Source: Chamaea fasciata (taxonomy: Eukaryota > Chordata > Aves > Passeriformes > Sylviidae). Taken from it: a stretch of DNA of 64,000 nucleotides. The notes under the pieces are model-generated. The model was not told where the DNA came from and made no database searches. It saw only the letters and a program-made list of their open reading frames with translations. Of this stretch, positions 13,901-26,174 are shown in pieces. Each line of letters begins with the position of its first letter. The first letter of the stretch is position 1. The stretch is from positions 44,967,744-45,031,743 of the forward strand of contig JARCOQ010000002.1 in NCBI GenBank assembly GCA_029207755.1, read 5' to 3'. The position numbers and the translations under genes are program-made.

Positions 13901-14782
13901 GGACAACCAAAAGAATAACATTTATTTCAGTTGTATGCAAGTGTCTAGAATTTCAATCACAAAATAAAGAAGACCCAGTTTATACTAGTGCCAAATTTCT
14001 TGCTCCTGTGCAGACATAGGAAACAAAGAGACGCTACCTGAATTTAATGCTGTTCAAGAGGCTACTTGTAGGTATGAGAATTTAAATTTTTTACCAGGAT
14101 AAATCATCAGATCTTGCTGATTTCACAGTCAGTAGAGATAATCTCGGTTTTGTCACTCTGAGTGTTTGAGTACTACATTCTTTACAGAGCTTTCTCTTGC
14201 TCTTAAAAATAGAGATATTAATTACCATTAAGTACAGCTTTGTTGGCAAAAGATCAATTTCCTTTGAGGAGATTTTGTCTTCGATCCTGAAGTTCCCCAC
14301 TGGACTTGGACCATCTTTCTGTACTGTCAGTAGCCAAATGTGATTCAGTGACTGGAAAGTAATACTTTCTCAGGTTTGTTGAGCACCCCAGCTACAACGC
14401 CACTGAGACACAAGATATCACACCCCACATGCCTAAGGCAAAGGATCAGCCCACCAGAAATAACTTTCCGCTTAAAGCTGCTTTGCTATCAGGTTTCCCT
14501 GTTAAGGTGTGTTGTGTCATTTGGAACTGCTGAGTCAAGAATTGTTCTTATTTGTGCAGATGACAAGTTACCAAACTTACCTTGTCTGTCAGCTATTAGT
14601 GGTTTGGCAGGACTGGACATTTGAAGGTCAGATGAGCCACCCAGAGCTGACCTCACTAATACAGAAGATACAAAGGTCAGTGCTGTATTTTTCTTGCCTG
14701 TCCCTCTTCTCTGTAAGAGTTGCTACAGACTACAGCACTCAGCATAACACTACAATTAGTTTTAAGATAGAATTTTGGGTTT
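10910..14782. other. Non-coding DNA, no gene seen
   Basis: Mostly AT-rich. The part from 12,360 to 12,850 is more balanced in composition and may be an old unrecognised repeat. No exon with credible splice sites and no RNA gene found. Confidence 0.55.
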
Positions 14783-14872
14783 GTACTTTGGTTATATTCA
14801 AGCCAATGAGAGCTTTCCTCATCTTAATCTGAGTAAGTGAATCTATGAGAGTGCCTGTGCAGTGCAAGACCA
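14783..14872 (+). repeat. Direct repeat, unit A (about 90 bases)
   Basis: Starts 'gtactttggtta' and contains 'ttcaagccaatgagag' and 'cctcatcttaatctgagtaag'. It is matched, with scattered substitutions, by unit B at 15,931-16,018, same orientation and about 1.15 kb away. A fragment of an antisense LTR lies between the two units. The family is not recognised. Confidence 0.85.
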
Positions 14873-15306
14873 TAGTGACCTTCTTGACAAAGGAAGTGGG
14901 GCCCCAGAAGTTGTTCTGGTGCTGCTGGGCAATTACTGAATACTTGCATCGATCTGGGAATGTGGTCTGCTTACAGTGAAGAGGGTAGATGTCTTGTTGC
15001 CCTATACCTATACGGAACAGACCCTTGCAGTCCTCTGCCAAAGCTTCATCTATGTGTGTGTAAAATGGAGTAGGACCTCAGCTACGGCCTTGACTGACAT
15101 CTGGGACTTTGGGGAGAATGAAGAGGAGTACACAGGTGGGACCCCACACCTCACCTCTGGGAGCAGGATGAGATTCCTGACTCCAGGCTTGGGGCAGAAG
15201 CACAGTGCCTACCTCTCCCACTTGCTGTGAGATGCAAAAGCTCCAAGCAGCCCTGGTCCAAGTAAAGCCAGGCCCCAGCCTTCAGGTGCAGCTGGAGGAG
15301 ATGCCT
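14873..15306. other. GC-richer unassigned segment
   Basis: Less AT-rich than its surroundings and bounded by repeat unit A and the antisense LTR. It could be a remnant of a retroviral internal region or another repeat. The plus-strand open frame of 84 codons at 14,976-15,230 has no recognisable retroviral or cellular domain. Confidence 0.4.
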
Positions 15307-15670
15307 TGAAAGGGTTGACCTGGAACAGAAACTAGACAGAGTTAAGAGAAAAAAGTAGGTATTTACTAAAAGGCCTTAAAGGATACACCTTGGGCAGTAC
15401 AAGAGCCTGACCAGGGCTACACCCAAGATAGACCCAAAATGGTCACAAAGAAATGGACGACCGGTCACGAGGTTTCACACTTTTGTAAGTTTTGGTCCGT
15501 TTGCATACTGAGGTTAATTGTCCAATTATAGCTTCAGATTATGAAGTTCCATCCTCCTTGTTCTCTCCCCTCAGCCCTCCAGTGTTTATGAGTTTTTGGG
15601 TCTGAGACTTGAAACAGTTGTCCTTGGTCCCAAGCTGGAAAAGGATTTGTTTAGTCATACCTACTCTGTG
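15307..15670 (-). mobile_element. LTR fragment of a second endogenous retrovirus type, antisense
   Basis: The segment beginning TGAAAGGGTTGACCTGGAACAG, followed by 'ggtatttactaaaaggcc', 'acacccaagatagacccaaaatggtcacaaag' and 'tttggtccgtttgcatactgaggttaattgtcc', matches my memory of a songbird LTR read in reverse. In its own orientation a TAGTAAATACC poly(A)-signal-like region comes shortly before the terminal ...CCCTTTCA. The left boundary is fairly clear. The right boundary is uncertain and may lie as far as about 15,770. No adjacent gag or pol reading was found. Confidence 0.6.
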
Positions 15671-15930
15671 AAGAGAGCTGATTAACACTTAATATGAGGC
15701 TCAGAGCTGCACACTTAGGCAGCACAGAATCTGAAAATCATGAAAGCTAAAACTTAAGACATCAGAAGGACATCAGTGAGGGATAAGGGACTGGTTGTGT
15801 CAGGCTCTCTCAGCCATGCATAGTGCCACCACAGAGTGTGATGCAGATCGCTCAGGGGAGGGTCTGTTAAAAGGAATCAGAGTTATCATGGCACAAGCAC
15901 TACAGGACAGACAAAGCAGAGACACTCATT

Positions 15931-16018
15931 GTACTTTGGTTTTATTCAAGCCAATGAGAGTTTTCCTCATCTTAATCTGAGTAAGCAGATCAATGAGAGT
16001 GTCTGTGCAGGGCAGGAC
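15931..16018 (+). repeat. Direct repeat, unit B (about 88 bases)
   Basis: Second copy of the unit at 14,783-14,872. The shared core runs from 'gtactttggtt' to 'gtaag', then through a diverged 'atc(t)atgagagtg(c/t)ctgtgcag'. In one frame both units encode a short similar tail (FKPMR[AV]FLILI), but no longer open frame surrounds it, so this reflects shared DNA rather than a protein. Confidence 0.85.
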
Positions 16019-18272
16019 ATGGACATGTGTCACAAGCAGGCTGAACCTTCACTAAGCAGACTGAAGGTGTCAGGAGTGTAGACACAGAGAACTCGTCCAA
16101 TGGCTTGTGAATGACAGTTCAATTGCCCAAAGGCAGCACAGGGCAGTTTTCCCATATGTCATATTCACATAATGCCAAAAAACCCAGAACTGCACATGAA
16201 ACTTATACCTCTTCTTATGCATAAATCATTAGTTTTTAATAAAATAACCATTTCAGTCCTGAGCTTGAGTCCCAGACAAGATAGAAGTTGCTGAACCAAT
16301 GTATTCTCTTTTGTGTCACTCCTACGCCAATGGATGTAGGATCAGTAACCAACAATGTAGAGATTTGTTCCTGCCATAAGGGCAATACTTCAGCATCTCC
16401 TGCATGTGTGTTGGTATTGGCAGAATAGTCATCTGTGCCCAATATATGCAGAGACAGCAAGTCTTCCCTTTATGTATACAGTTTTGTAGTTAATCACTTC
16501 ATCCTTCTATAACCTTGAGAGTATTCAGGTTCTCACTTTCTAATTTCTCTACAGTTATTGCATTTCAGGAAAAGTCTATTTAGTATTTATCCAGCTGTCA
16601 GAATCATCAAGGTATATTTACTCTGAGAGAAATACAGAGAAAATTCTTCTTAAAAAGCATTTTAAATATTCAGTTTACTGTCAGTGTTTATATATGAAAC
16701 AGAAGTAAAAAATATTGCCAGTATTGAAAGAGACAGGACATTTGCAGCTGGTTCCCCAGGATTAATGCAAAATGTAGAATCATGAAGCAGTATCTCATTT
16801 TACAAGATGCCTCAAACTAGTTTGATGGAATAGTCTTATAATTGTTAGTGCAAACCCCCAAAAGATTTAGTAGACAGGTTTGATCTTTTCATTTCTTGAT
16901 CCTAAAATATGATAATTTTTACTAATCTGTAATTAAAAAATTTATGAATTTTAGATATACCAGCAAGTGAAAAGGTTACAAGCTGATACATTGTAATTTT
17001 TGTATTAACACAAAACAAAAGTGTGAAACAGTAAATAAGGAACATGTGCTGTGAACTTATACTGATCGTAAGTACGTATGGAAAGCTGCTTCTGAAAAAA
17101 TTGACTTTTTTGCACTTGAAAATGCAGAAGGTATAAATTTGTTGTTCTTCATTGTATACAAAATGAGCCAACTACAAAAGATTTGTATTACATGACTGAC
17201 ACTTTTTATACCCTTGAAAAGAATTTCAAAAATATCTAAATGACTTACATGAAGTCACTGGTAATTAACCTTCTTCATTTCTTGCATGCTTTTGAAAATA
17301 CTTAAGGATTCAGGCTAGAATTTTTATGAGCTTAGAACTCATTCCTGGAGCTAGATTTTGTATAGAGGTTAACAATCAACTCCCACTGAAATGCTAGAAT
17401 AAACAACCATATATCAAGAGTTCAAGAGGACACCAAGTCAACCTCTGCTAGATCTTTCAAAGGTTATTTGAAACAGTGGCAAATATTTCTCAAATATTTT
17501 AATTAAAATAAAGCAAGGAAAAAGAAATTTGTTGAGAAGGTCAAGATTAAAGATAATCTTGAAAGGTCCTCAAAACTAAATGAACACTTGCTTCAATTGT
17601 CAATGCAATTAACGATGTTGAATTTGGGGGCAAAGCAGGACTCCAATAAGAATGGAAATTATCTCAACCTAAGTGGAAACAAAACTCCAAGATACTAGTG
17701 AATTTTGACCAAAGCTTTGTTAGAGCTGCTATATCAACTTGCAGATTCTGCAGTCAGGTTTTTCTAACATTGTATTGCTTACCTTGTTTAACAATTGTTT
17801 ATTATGTTAAAAAAAGGGAAAACACAGAACCTTAATAGTCTCCTCTGATTTGTTGTTGAAAAACACTAACTTTTTGCCTTTACTGCAGATCTTAACTTTT
17901 TTTATAGATAATCATTCTGAGGAAGGGTGATATAGATAGCATGGTCACATGGGGAGCAACTGCTCTTCATGTCCTTCTGAAATAAACATCTCCCATGCTA
18001 CTAACCAAAATTAGAAGTACTGATAGTGTTAACCATGTAGCCCAGTGTTTCATATCCATTGTCTGGAGAGTGATGTCCCAGGTGTCTGCATTGCCCGTAC
18101 TTAAGAAGACAGACATATGCAACCTGGGTCACTGCAGGATAAACGGGTGGAAGATATTAAGGGGGCAGGTTAAGGAGAGGTGGTAGTAGGTAGCTGTTGA
18201 AAGTAAATATACAAACAGAATGCAGAGATTGCTATGAATTACCTCTCAGCCTTATCATTTTTGTTCCTATGA
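16019..18272. other. AT-rich non-coding DNA, no gene seen
   Basis: No exon, RNA gene or recognised repeat. Only short chance frames. Confidence 0.6.
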
Positions 18273-19041
18273 ATCAAACTGGATTCAACAAGACCATGTG
18301 CCAGGTGCTACACTTTGGCCACAACAACCCCTTGCAGCACAACTGGCTGAGGGCAGCATGGCTGGAAAGTGAACAAGCAGAAAAGGACCTGGGAATGCAA
18401 CAGCCGCTGAACGTGACCCGGATTTTGCCCAGGTGGCCAAGAAGGCCAATGGCATCCTGGCCTGGATCAGCAATAATGTGTCCAGCAACATTACAGAAGT
18501 GATTCTTCCCTTGTTCTCAGCACTGCTGAGGCCACTCCTCAAGCACCTTGCTCAGTTCTGGGCCCCTCAATGTAGGAAGGACGTTGAGGGGCTGGAGCAG
18601 ATCCAGAGAAGAGAAATGAAGTCTGGAGCACAAGCCTGATGAGGAGCGGATGAGAGAGCTTCTCCAAATTGTTTATCCTGGAAAAAAGGAGACTCGTTGG
18701 GGGACCTCACTGCCCTCTCCAGCTGCCCAAAAAGGGGGTGAGGCAGGTGAAGGTCAGGCTCTTCTGCCAGGTAACAACTGAGAGGACACAGTCTCATGCT
18801 GCACCAGAGAAGGTTTAGGTTGGACATCAGGAAGAATTTCTTCACAGAAAGGGTAATTAGGCATTGGAATGGATTGCCCAGGGAGGTCCTAGAGTCATCA
18901 CCCCTGGAGGCGTTTAAGGAAAGACTGGTTGTGGCACTCAGTGCTGTGGTCTGGTGGACATGGTGGTGTTCAGCCACAGGCTGGACTCAATGACCTCAGA
19001 GACCTTTTCCAACCTAAATGATTCTGTGGTGCTGTGATGAG
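18273..19041 (+). mobile_element. CR1 LINE, C-terminal part of ORF2 plus 3' end
   Basis: The best-preserved CR1 copy in the window, sense strand. Translated pieces match the end of the CR1 ORF2 reverse transcriptase in order: 'CQVLHFGHNNPLQ' near 18,300, 'EKDLG' near 18,386, '[11 protein letters not shown]' near 18,436, 'SALLRPLL' and 'QFWAPQ' near 18,520-18,570, and '[16 protein letters not shown]' then 'HWNGLPREV' near 18,805-18,880. The fragments lie in different frames, so the copy is frameshifted and dead. It ends in the typical 'ccttttccaacctaaatgattctgtggtgctgtgatga'. It is 5'-truncated, as is usual for target-primed reverse transcription. The longest intact frame is about 136 codons and is antisense. 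Confidence 0.95.
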
Positions 19042-22000
19042 AATCACAGGGAATGAACTAAGTGCCATGTACACAGATCTGTATTTATCATCTTTAGCTC
19101 AGGCACCTCACTTCAGTTACTTAGGCAGTCTGTAGCCCAGAAGTCAATAAGAGGAAACAGAAAGAGGCATGTTTAGAGAGCAATTGTGTTCTGAACCATT
19201 GCTGGAACCACTTGCATATTTTGATGGACTACACAAGGAGCACACTGCCCTAAGAAAACTTTTTGAAGAGAGGTAAGAGAACTTATGGTCTGAGTTAAAA
19301 GGTAAAGAACTAAAATGATCATGAGGGGAGGTAACAATAGTTTTTTTATTTGTGAAATTAGAAAATACAATACTAGGAAGCATTAGCTATACAGGTAATG
19401 AAGCATCATATCTGTTGTAGAAAGTGGTCATGAGACTTCATCTTTAATATGACACAAAACTTGTCAGCAATGCTCAAGAAGAGTGACTTTGACTTGAAAA
19501 AGGAAAAGAGTAGCATCATCCAGAGCATGACAGGCTTTGCTTGCTTGGTTTGACAAAATACAGGCTAATAAAATATATGGCTGCTAATAAATACACTTTG
19601 GGTTAAATGCTAAGAGGAAATAAAACTGGTTTTGCTGAAGAATAATGCTTGAACAAGAATAACTGGGGGTAATAAACTGAACACAAGTGTCTTTTAACTC
19701 TGACCCTATTGAAATAAACCTGCACACTGACCTGCCTAAAACAACTTTCCAGAAAGGGTAACATGAGCAAAATATTTTTTCATGTTTAGAATTGAAGTAA
19801 AGAATTTTATGAAGGGAATTTGTGTACCCTGTTTGCCTGCAAGGGCAGAAAACTGTCTACAATGACTAAGGAGACTTAGTCTCTGTCTTAGACATTGTCT
19901 CTGTCTACAATGACTTTGGTGCTAAGCTCTTCTGAATGTCAGTGAACATGGAAATGAGGGTTGCTAGTTGCTGAAATATCTAGAAAATCTATTCCAGCTG
20001 AGTTCCTGAACTGATCTTAAAAAGCAGCCTGCAATTTTAAAATAAAAGCATTTGATACTGAACTAAGATCAGACAAAAAGGACAGTAAAAAGCAAAAAAC
20101 CTTCTGTGCATGAATTCAGGATTTCTGTCCGGATCTGCCATTCTAAGGACTGCCTCTCATTCAGACTTGGGAACAGAAACAGTTTATCATGCCGTTGATG
20201 TAATGTCACTATCAGATGGCAAGCCTGTGATCTGCTTTTGCAGAAGTGCATATCAGGAGAAAACTTCAGATTCTTAGGTCTCGGGGAAATGAATCATATA
20301 ATCCAGGGATAACAAAAACATCTCCATCGTTATGGGCAGCCAATCTTTGCTTCCCATACCTATTGTCCCGCCCCCCCTCCCCCCGAAATCCATGTGTCCT
20401 TCATGGCATATGGCTACCATGTGAAGAAATTAGATTAATTTGAATTATTAGCTAATAAAACATTTTCCATGTTCAGAATCAAAACTGGTGTTGTGGTCTC
20501 TCTCTGATGGTATTTTTTAGTTTTGCATTTTTTTTATTCAAAAGCCAGGACAATGTAGGGAAGATGGGAGTTAAGGCAGTTGGAAAGCTGGGAATGCATC
20601 TTGGAGAAAAAGTCTGTGCTACAAGTAGATGAGAGATGCAGTCAAAATACTGAGGATACATAAAAACCCAGGAAAAACTGGGAATCTACAGAAGACAGCA
20701 TCATTAAAGACATGAATCATAGTGTTAATAGCACAGAAATCTGCTTGCTTTAATCTTCTTTATAATGTTCTGCCCTTTAGACGATAAACTCTTCAGGGCA
20801 GGACTTTGTCTTTCTAGTGCTGCAGTCAGATTTTTTCAGAGTAACTGAATGCATACAAAATGGGGGGAAATAGCAGGAAACTTCATACTTGCCAAATAAA
20901 TAGCACAAACAGTTCTTTTATTATGACTTCATGATGTATGAGATTTTAAGGGATACACACTATTAACATGTTTCTTCTAACATAACATTGCTTACTATGA
21001 GTTTGACAACAAATTCTATTCCAGCATTGATTTCATCTAGTAACCAGATAGCATCAGACAATGAAGAGCCTTTGTTGAATGAGTGAACAATTTAAAAAGA
21101 GCAAACAGAATATTCTCCTGAGGTTTATTTGAAATAAAAGAAAATAAGTACCTGTAATTTTTAAATTTGATAACTTTATAGCTTAAGTTTTAGCAGTGAA
21201 GACTGTATCTATATTATGTTGCTATTTCATATTAGCAGTCAAAACAAAAGTTCCTATACTTATTTGGCCTTCTGAGAAAACTTTGTGCTCTGCATGTTGA
21301 TGTTTTTCTGTATGAAATCCTGCCTAAGTCTGGTAGCTGAAGTGCTAAGCTAATCTCCTTTTTTCTGCAGAGATAATAACACGCTAATAGAAACTCCTGA
21401 CAAGTGACTTGTATTATTTAGCAATTAGAAACTGCCACTGTAATAGAATTGAAACATCAGCAAGGACAAAATGTGAAAAACACTACTTTTTTTCTCCCTG
21501 GAACCATTGTTCTGTTGGAGTGTTGTGCTCCTGCAAAGTAAAACCTTTGCAGGGTTGATTTAATGAAGAAATTTTTAAACACACAAATGAATTAGCCTTC
21601 CTCATCAGTAGCTTCAGATAGCCCTGGAACATGACTGAATTTCTCCAAATTCTATGTTGTAAAAGAAATACAGCAAAGACCATAAATATAACTTCGTGTC
21701 ATGGAAAGCACTATTTCGTTGCAAAATGTCTTTGTTTCACTCAGCATGAAAATGTGGCAGCTTTCTCCCTTTTGCAGGTATGTTATTTAAATTAACCAGT
21801 CCAAATGAAAGGAGGCACAAGCAGAGCATGAGAACACAACTAAAATAATTCATTTCCCTCACAAGTTTATCTTGTTTCCCAGAGCATTTTGTTGTGCTGA
21901 AAGCCACATGACACACCAGCAGAGACTTGACAGGTAGAACAGAGACATCATGGAGAAAGCTTCTACTTCAGCCAGTCACACCAAGAGGAGAAGCTGCTGC

Positions 22001-25000
22001 CTCCCAGCATCTTTGTGCTGCTTTGGGACTGGTGTGAGGCACCAGATGCAAATGGCACACAGCTTCACCATTGCACCGGAGACCACCAAGCCCAGGAGGA
22101 ACACTAAGTCAGCTCAATATAATTGTTGAAAGTCTTTCATCTCTTCTTTTTAAATTGTCCAGTTAAATACATGTGCCTTTTCTCAAATAACAATACAGAT
22201 TTTGGTCTCTATTGCTTATGTCAGCAGAACAAAAGGGATCTTTCTTCCTATGACTACTTAAACAATGACAGTTCAGTTCAACACCTCCCTTCAAAAAGAT
22301 TTAGCCTTCTGATCAAGAAGAGGAAAAATCCTGTTAAACTCTCAATGCACTTTTATCCTGAGCCATCTGATTTACATGTGTTTTTGCAAACTCTGCCACT
22401 ATTTATGTATCTTAGACCTGACTTTAAATATTTCATAGTAAAGGCAGATTAGCCTTTTGCTGATCAATGTATTTTAAACTGGCTGCATAATTTTGCAAGT
22501 CAAACAACATTTTGCTTTCTCCTTCTTGGAAGGAGCTCCATGTAAAAAGCCACAAAATCACCACCTTGTCCTCCAACAAATCCTCCCTTTAGTGCAATGT
22601 TTACACATTGAAAGTGCCAGACATGAGTTAGACTGCCAGTGCACTTTGACCCCTCCTAAGGTTTATGATGAAGCAAGAGAGCCTCTATGTTTCTGTACTA
22701 TCCTTTTAATTGCACTCATCTGCTGCCTTTCCTTCTATTCCTATAGAAATCTGGGGGTGGAGAAGAAATTATTTTTAAATTTGTGTTTGTGAAGGGCCTA
22801 ATATATGGAGGTGTTTGCTTATGGATACAGATACTAAGTGATGTAGAAATAAACGTAATTTATGGCATTAAAAACAATATTTGATATTAAACATTTTTTT
22901 ATCATAAATAAACAATTTCTATCTGTAAATGCCAGTTTCACAAGCTAAAAAGAGAGCTCTGCTGTGAGGAAGGTAGATCCTCTGTTCTCTCACTACATAA
23001 TCTTAAAGTATTATCTCAGAGGCACAGGTTTTCTGATGCTTTCTGCACTGCCCTGGTTGGGAGAAAACACAGAGGCAATTGCTAAAATGAAGTAGGGCTT
23101 GAGTCACAGTCTCTTGAAGGATGGAGTTTGTGTATATATACACACACATATAAATAACCCCAAGAAGAGGCATTCTATCAGGTTTCACTCACATCAGTTG
23201 GAAAAAGCCTCTCCAAATGAAGCTTGTAAAAAGGAAAGATAACGACAAGACCTGTGAGCACTGAGACATCACTGCTGCTTATAGGAGTACTTACAACGAA
23301 AACTTCCAAACAAATGGACACCAGGGAAAACAAATTAAGATTCTTCTCCTTTTCTTATCCAAGCAGAGACATTATAAAAGGAACCCCTGTGTTCTAGTTT
23401 ATGAGACATTGTTCTAGTTACCAATAATTTAGTGCTGCCAGAGTAATGGCAAAAATGGAGATAAAGGATGTGATATATATTGACATGATATTTAAAAAGT
23501 GGATTACAAGCAGGCCAAATAATATAGAACTAAAGAGATCTTAAAACAATTGTATGCAATGGTTTTCAAACAGATATAAAAGAGAAACAAATTTAACAGG
23601 TTTATTATGTTGGCTCTTTCATTGTAAAAACAGTAAAAATGTTGCAATAATTATATCACATTTTGCTGTCACTCCCTAATAATTTTAATATCAGTAATTG
23701 TTCCCAGTGGTTGAAATTTTATGATGGTAGGGCACAAAAAAATTTCTTTACTAATAAGATATAAAAAGATAATTGGAAAGGCATCAGGAAAGGAAAAAAT
23801 GTTATGTACAATGGTATATTTGGAATTTAAATTGCTCAGAATAAGCTATGCCATAGACTACTCACTCATAAATAGAAAATATATTTGCTGAGAAGTACGA
23901 AACTTCTCCTGGCTTGTGGATAACCAAGGGGGAAATCTCAATATTTTCTTGAAATATTACATATCTACATGATTTTTATATTAGAAAACTATCAAATTTA
24001 CAAGGGAGCTGTATCTAGAGGATTTGTAGAAGTGACCAAGAAGGAGACAAAACTGTATTGCACATAGAAGTTCTTGGAGAAAAAAATGGAGAATCTGATA
24101 ATTAGAAAATTCCTCATCTATCCCCATGAACATAGATTATTTTGATGACTAAGTTGTTTGAATGAGTTAATTCCCGTATGACAACTATAAAAAGGGAAGG
24201 ATTTTGAAGGACTGTCACACTTTTGCATTTTCACAGCAATAGCCACCAGCTCAGAAAGTCTCAGATGCCCAAGCCTGTGGTGAGCAGACTGGAATTTAAG
24301 GTAGGTGGGACAGAATGAGTGACATTCACACTGCCCAACTTTAAATTACTAAAGCCTATGCACTTACTTCTGAACTACTTGCTTTCATATTATTTAAAGT
24401 CATGAGGAAGAACTAAGGGCATTTAAATCACCCCAGACCAGCCAAGTCCGTGTTTCTTCTTTGACAGTGAAGAAGGACCTCTGTGGCCAGCTCAGCTAGA
24501 GCCATCTGCATTTTATCACAAGAATCTGTCCTGCTCTGTGTCACTTTTACTTTCTTTTTAATCCATTTAAAACTCTGAGTCACATCTAAAAGTAAAAGTC
24601 ACATCCTTCAGCAAGTAAACTTTTCTCAGTTTTGAGGATTCAGTGTAGTGCTCCGTGGTTCCTGGTAGGAAACCCATGCAGATGCTGATGTTAAGATCAC
24701 TAGATCTACAACCAAGAAGATGAGCCCAAAATTTTTGTCAGATTTCTGGATTTCTGTACCAAGTGACAGGGGTCCACATGAGGGCTAGAAAGGATCGGGA
24801 GAAGGCAGCTTCCCATTAGGAGAAAATCTCTGTTCATCTATGCAGCAGGGAAAGATGGCACAGATATCTCCTGGCGTATGAACTTCCTTACTAGCAAAAT
24901 TTCTGCCTTCCTCCTAGATCTGCAGTGAGTAGAGCAGGCCCCCTGGGATGAATTAGCAGCTTAGCTGCTGGTAGAGACAGTGATTGCAAAACTTTCAAGC

Positions 25001-26118
25001 AAAGAAGTAAAAACTATCGCCAAACTGTGACATGAAGTCAGAATTCCTTACTTAGGACTCTGAGGCTGCCCCCCATGCAAAGAGGTTAAACCAGCCATTT
25101 GTCTCTATTTCTCATTTTAATATTTCATTATTATATTTGTATTTTCTTTTTTATTGTATACAATAGTGTCTTATGAGTAGCATGACACATCGTTATCTTT
25201 TGAAAAGTTGTTTATAGATTTCAGTTGCTTTTTTTTTTATTTTTTGGACAGAAATACTGAAGTAGCGCAAGACACTTAACAGTCCAGAGAAATAAAGGAG
25301 TTGATTTGTCACTGATCCAGTTTCCAGGAGCAGGCAGCAGCCTGCTCACAGCTCTTGAGTAACCAGACTAATCATCAAAGCAAATGAATGCAGAGATAAC
25401 TCCACAGACCACTCCCCCACCCTATACTGTCCACGAAAACTTAATATCAGGAAAACAAAACAAAGCACAAAGAAGCATCCTTTAGAAGAAGCATCTTGTT
25501 TAGCCAATAGACCACAATACATCAAACTGTCCTCTGCCACGGAGGAAACAGCAAGCCAGGCAGAGTTCCCCTTCTCCTGACTGTAATGTAACCTGCCATT
25601 CACAGCTGCAGAGGCATTTTCACAGAATAGATGGGGAAATTAACATATTGCCTAGGGCTACTCACGTTTAACACCCCACTATCTGATTTCTCTACTATAA
25701 ATAAAGGATGGCAAACACACACTGCAGCAGGTTATCATGTCAACACACTCTCATTTGTTTATAAAATTTTTAAACTGTAGAAAGATCCTAATTATCTGTT
25801 TCAAATTCCAGTCAATGTCACAGAAAGAGCAGAGTCACAGGGCAGAGGACTCTGACACTCAGGTCACTTTCCTCCACTCAAGAAAATTTACACTGGCACA
25901 GGTTCTCCATCTCAATAAGTGCAGAAAGAAATCTAGTAAGAGTGGAGCAGTAGGGAAAAATCTCCCCTTGTAGAGGTAGAAACAATGTTGAGTTTGCTTG
26001 ATATTTTTAAAAATCTGTACCACATCAGTGTGATAATATTATTTAGCAGAGATGAGCAATCCATGTTGAATATAATCAGTTCAATTTTACCAGGTGGTTA
26101 TTTTTTCTTGGTCAAGTT
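19042..26118. other. AT-rich non-coding DNA, no gene seen
   Basis: No recognised mobile element or exon. A C-rich patch (cccgccccccctcccccc) lies at about 20,368-20,385. The segment 21,790-22,110 is somewhat richer in GC and purines and may be an old repeat. The open frames at 22,123-22,452 (109 codons) and 22,493-22,792 (99 codons) have no motif or splice context. Confidence 0.6.
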
Positions 26119-26174
26119 CTCTTTACTTATTTTTGTCCCTCTTTACTTATCTTTTTTAGCCCCTCTTTACTCAT
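26119..26174 (+). repeat. Three imperfect copies of CTCTTTACTTAT
   Basis: CTCTTTACTTAT at 26,119-26,130 and 26,139-26,150, and CTCTTTACTCAT at 26,163-26,174, each followed by a T-rich spacer. Units are about 20-24 bases. This is a minor pyrimidine-rich tandem array, presumably produced by slippage. Confidence 0.85.
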
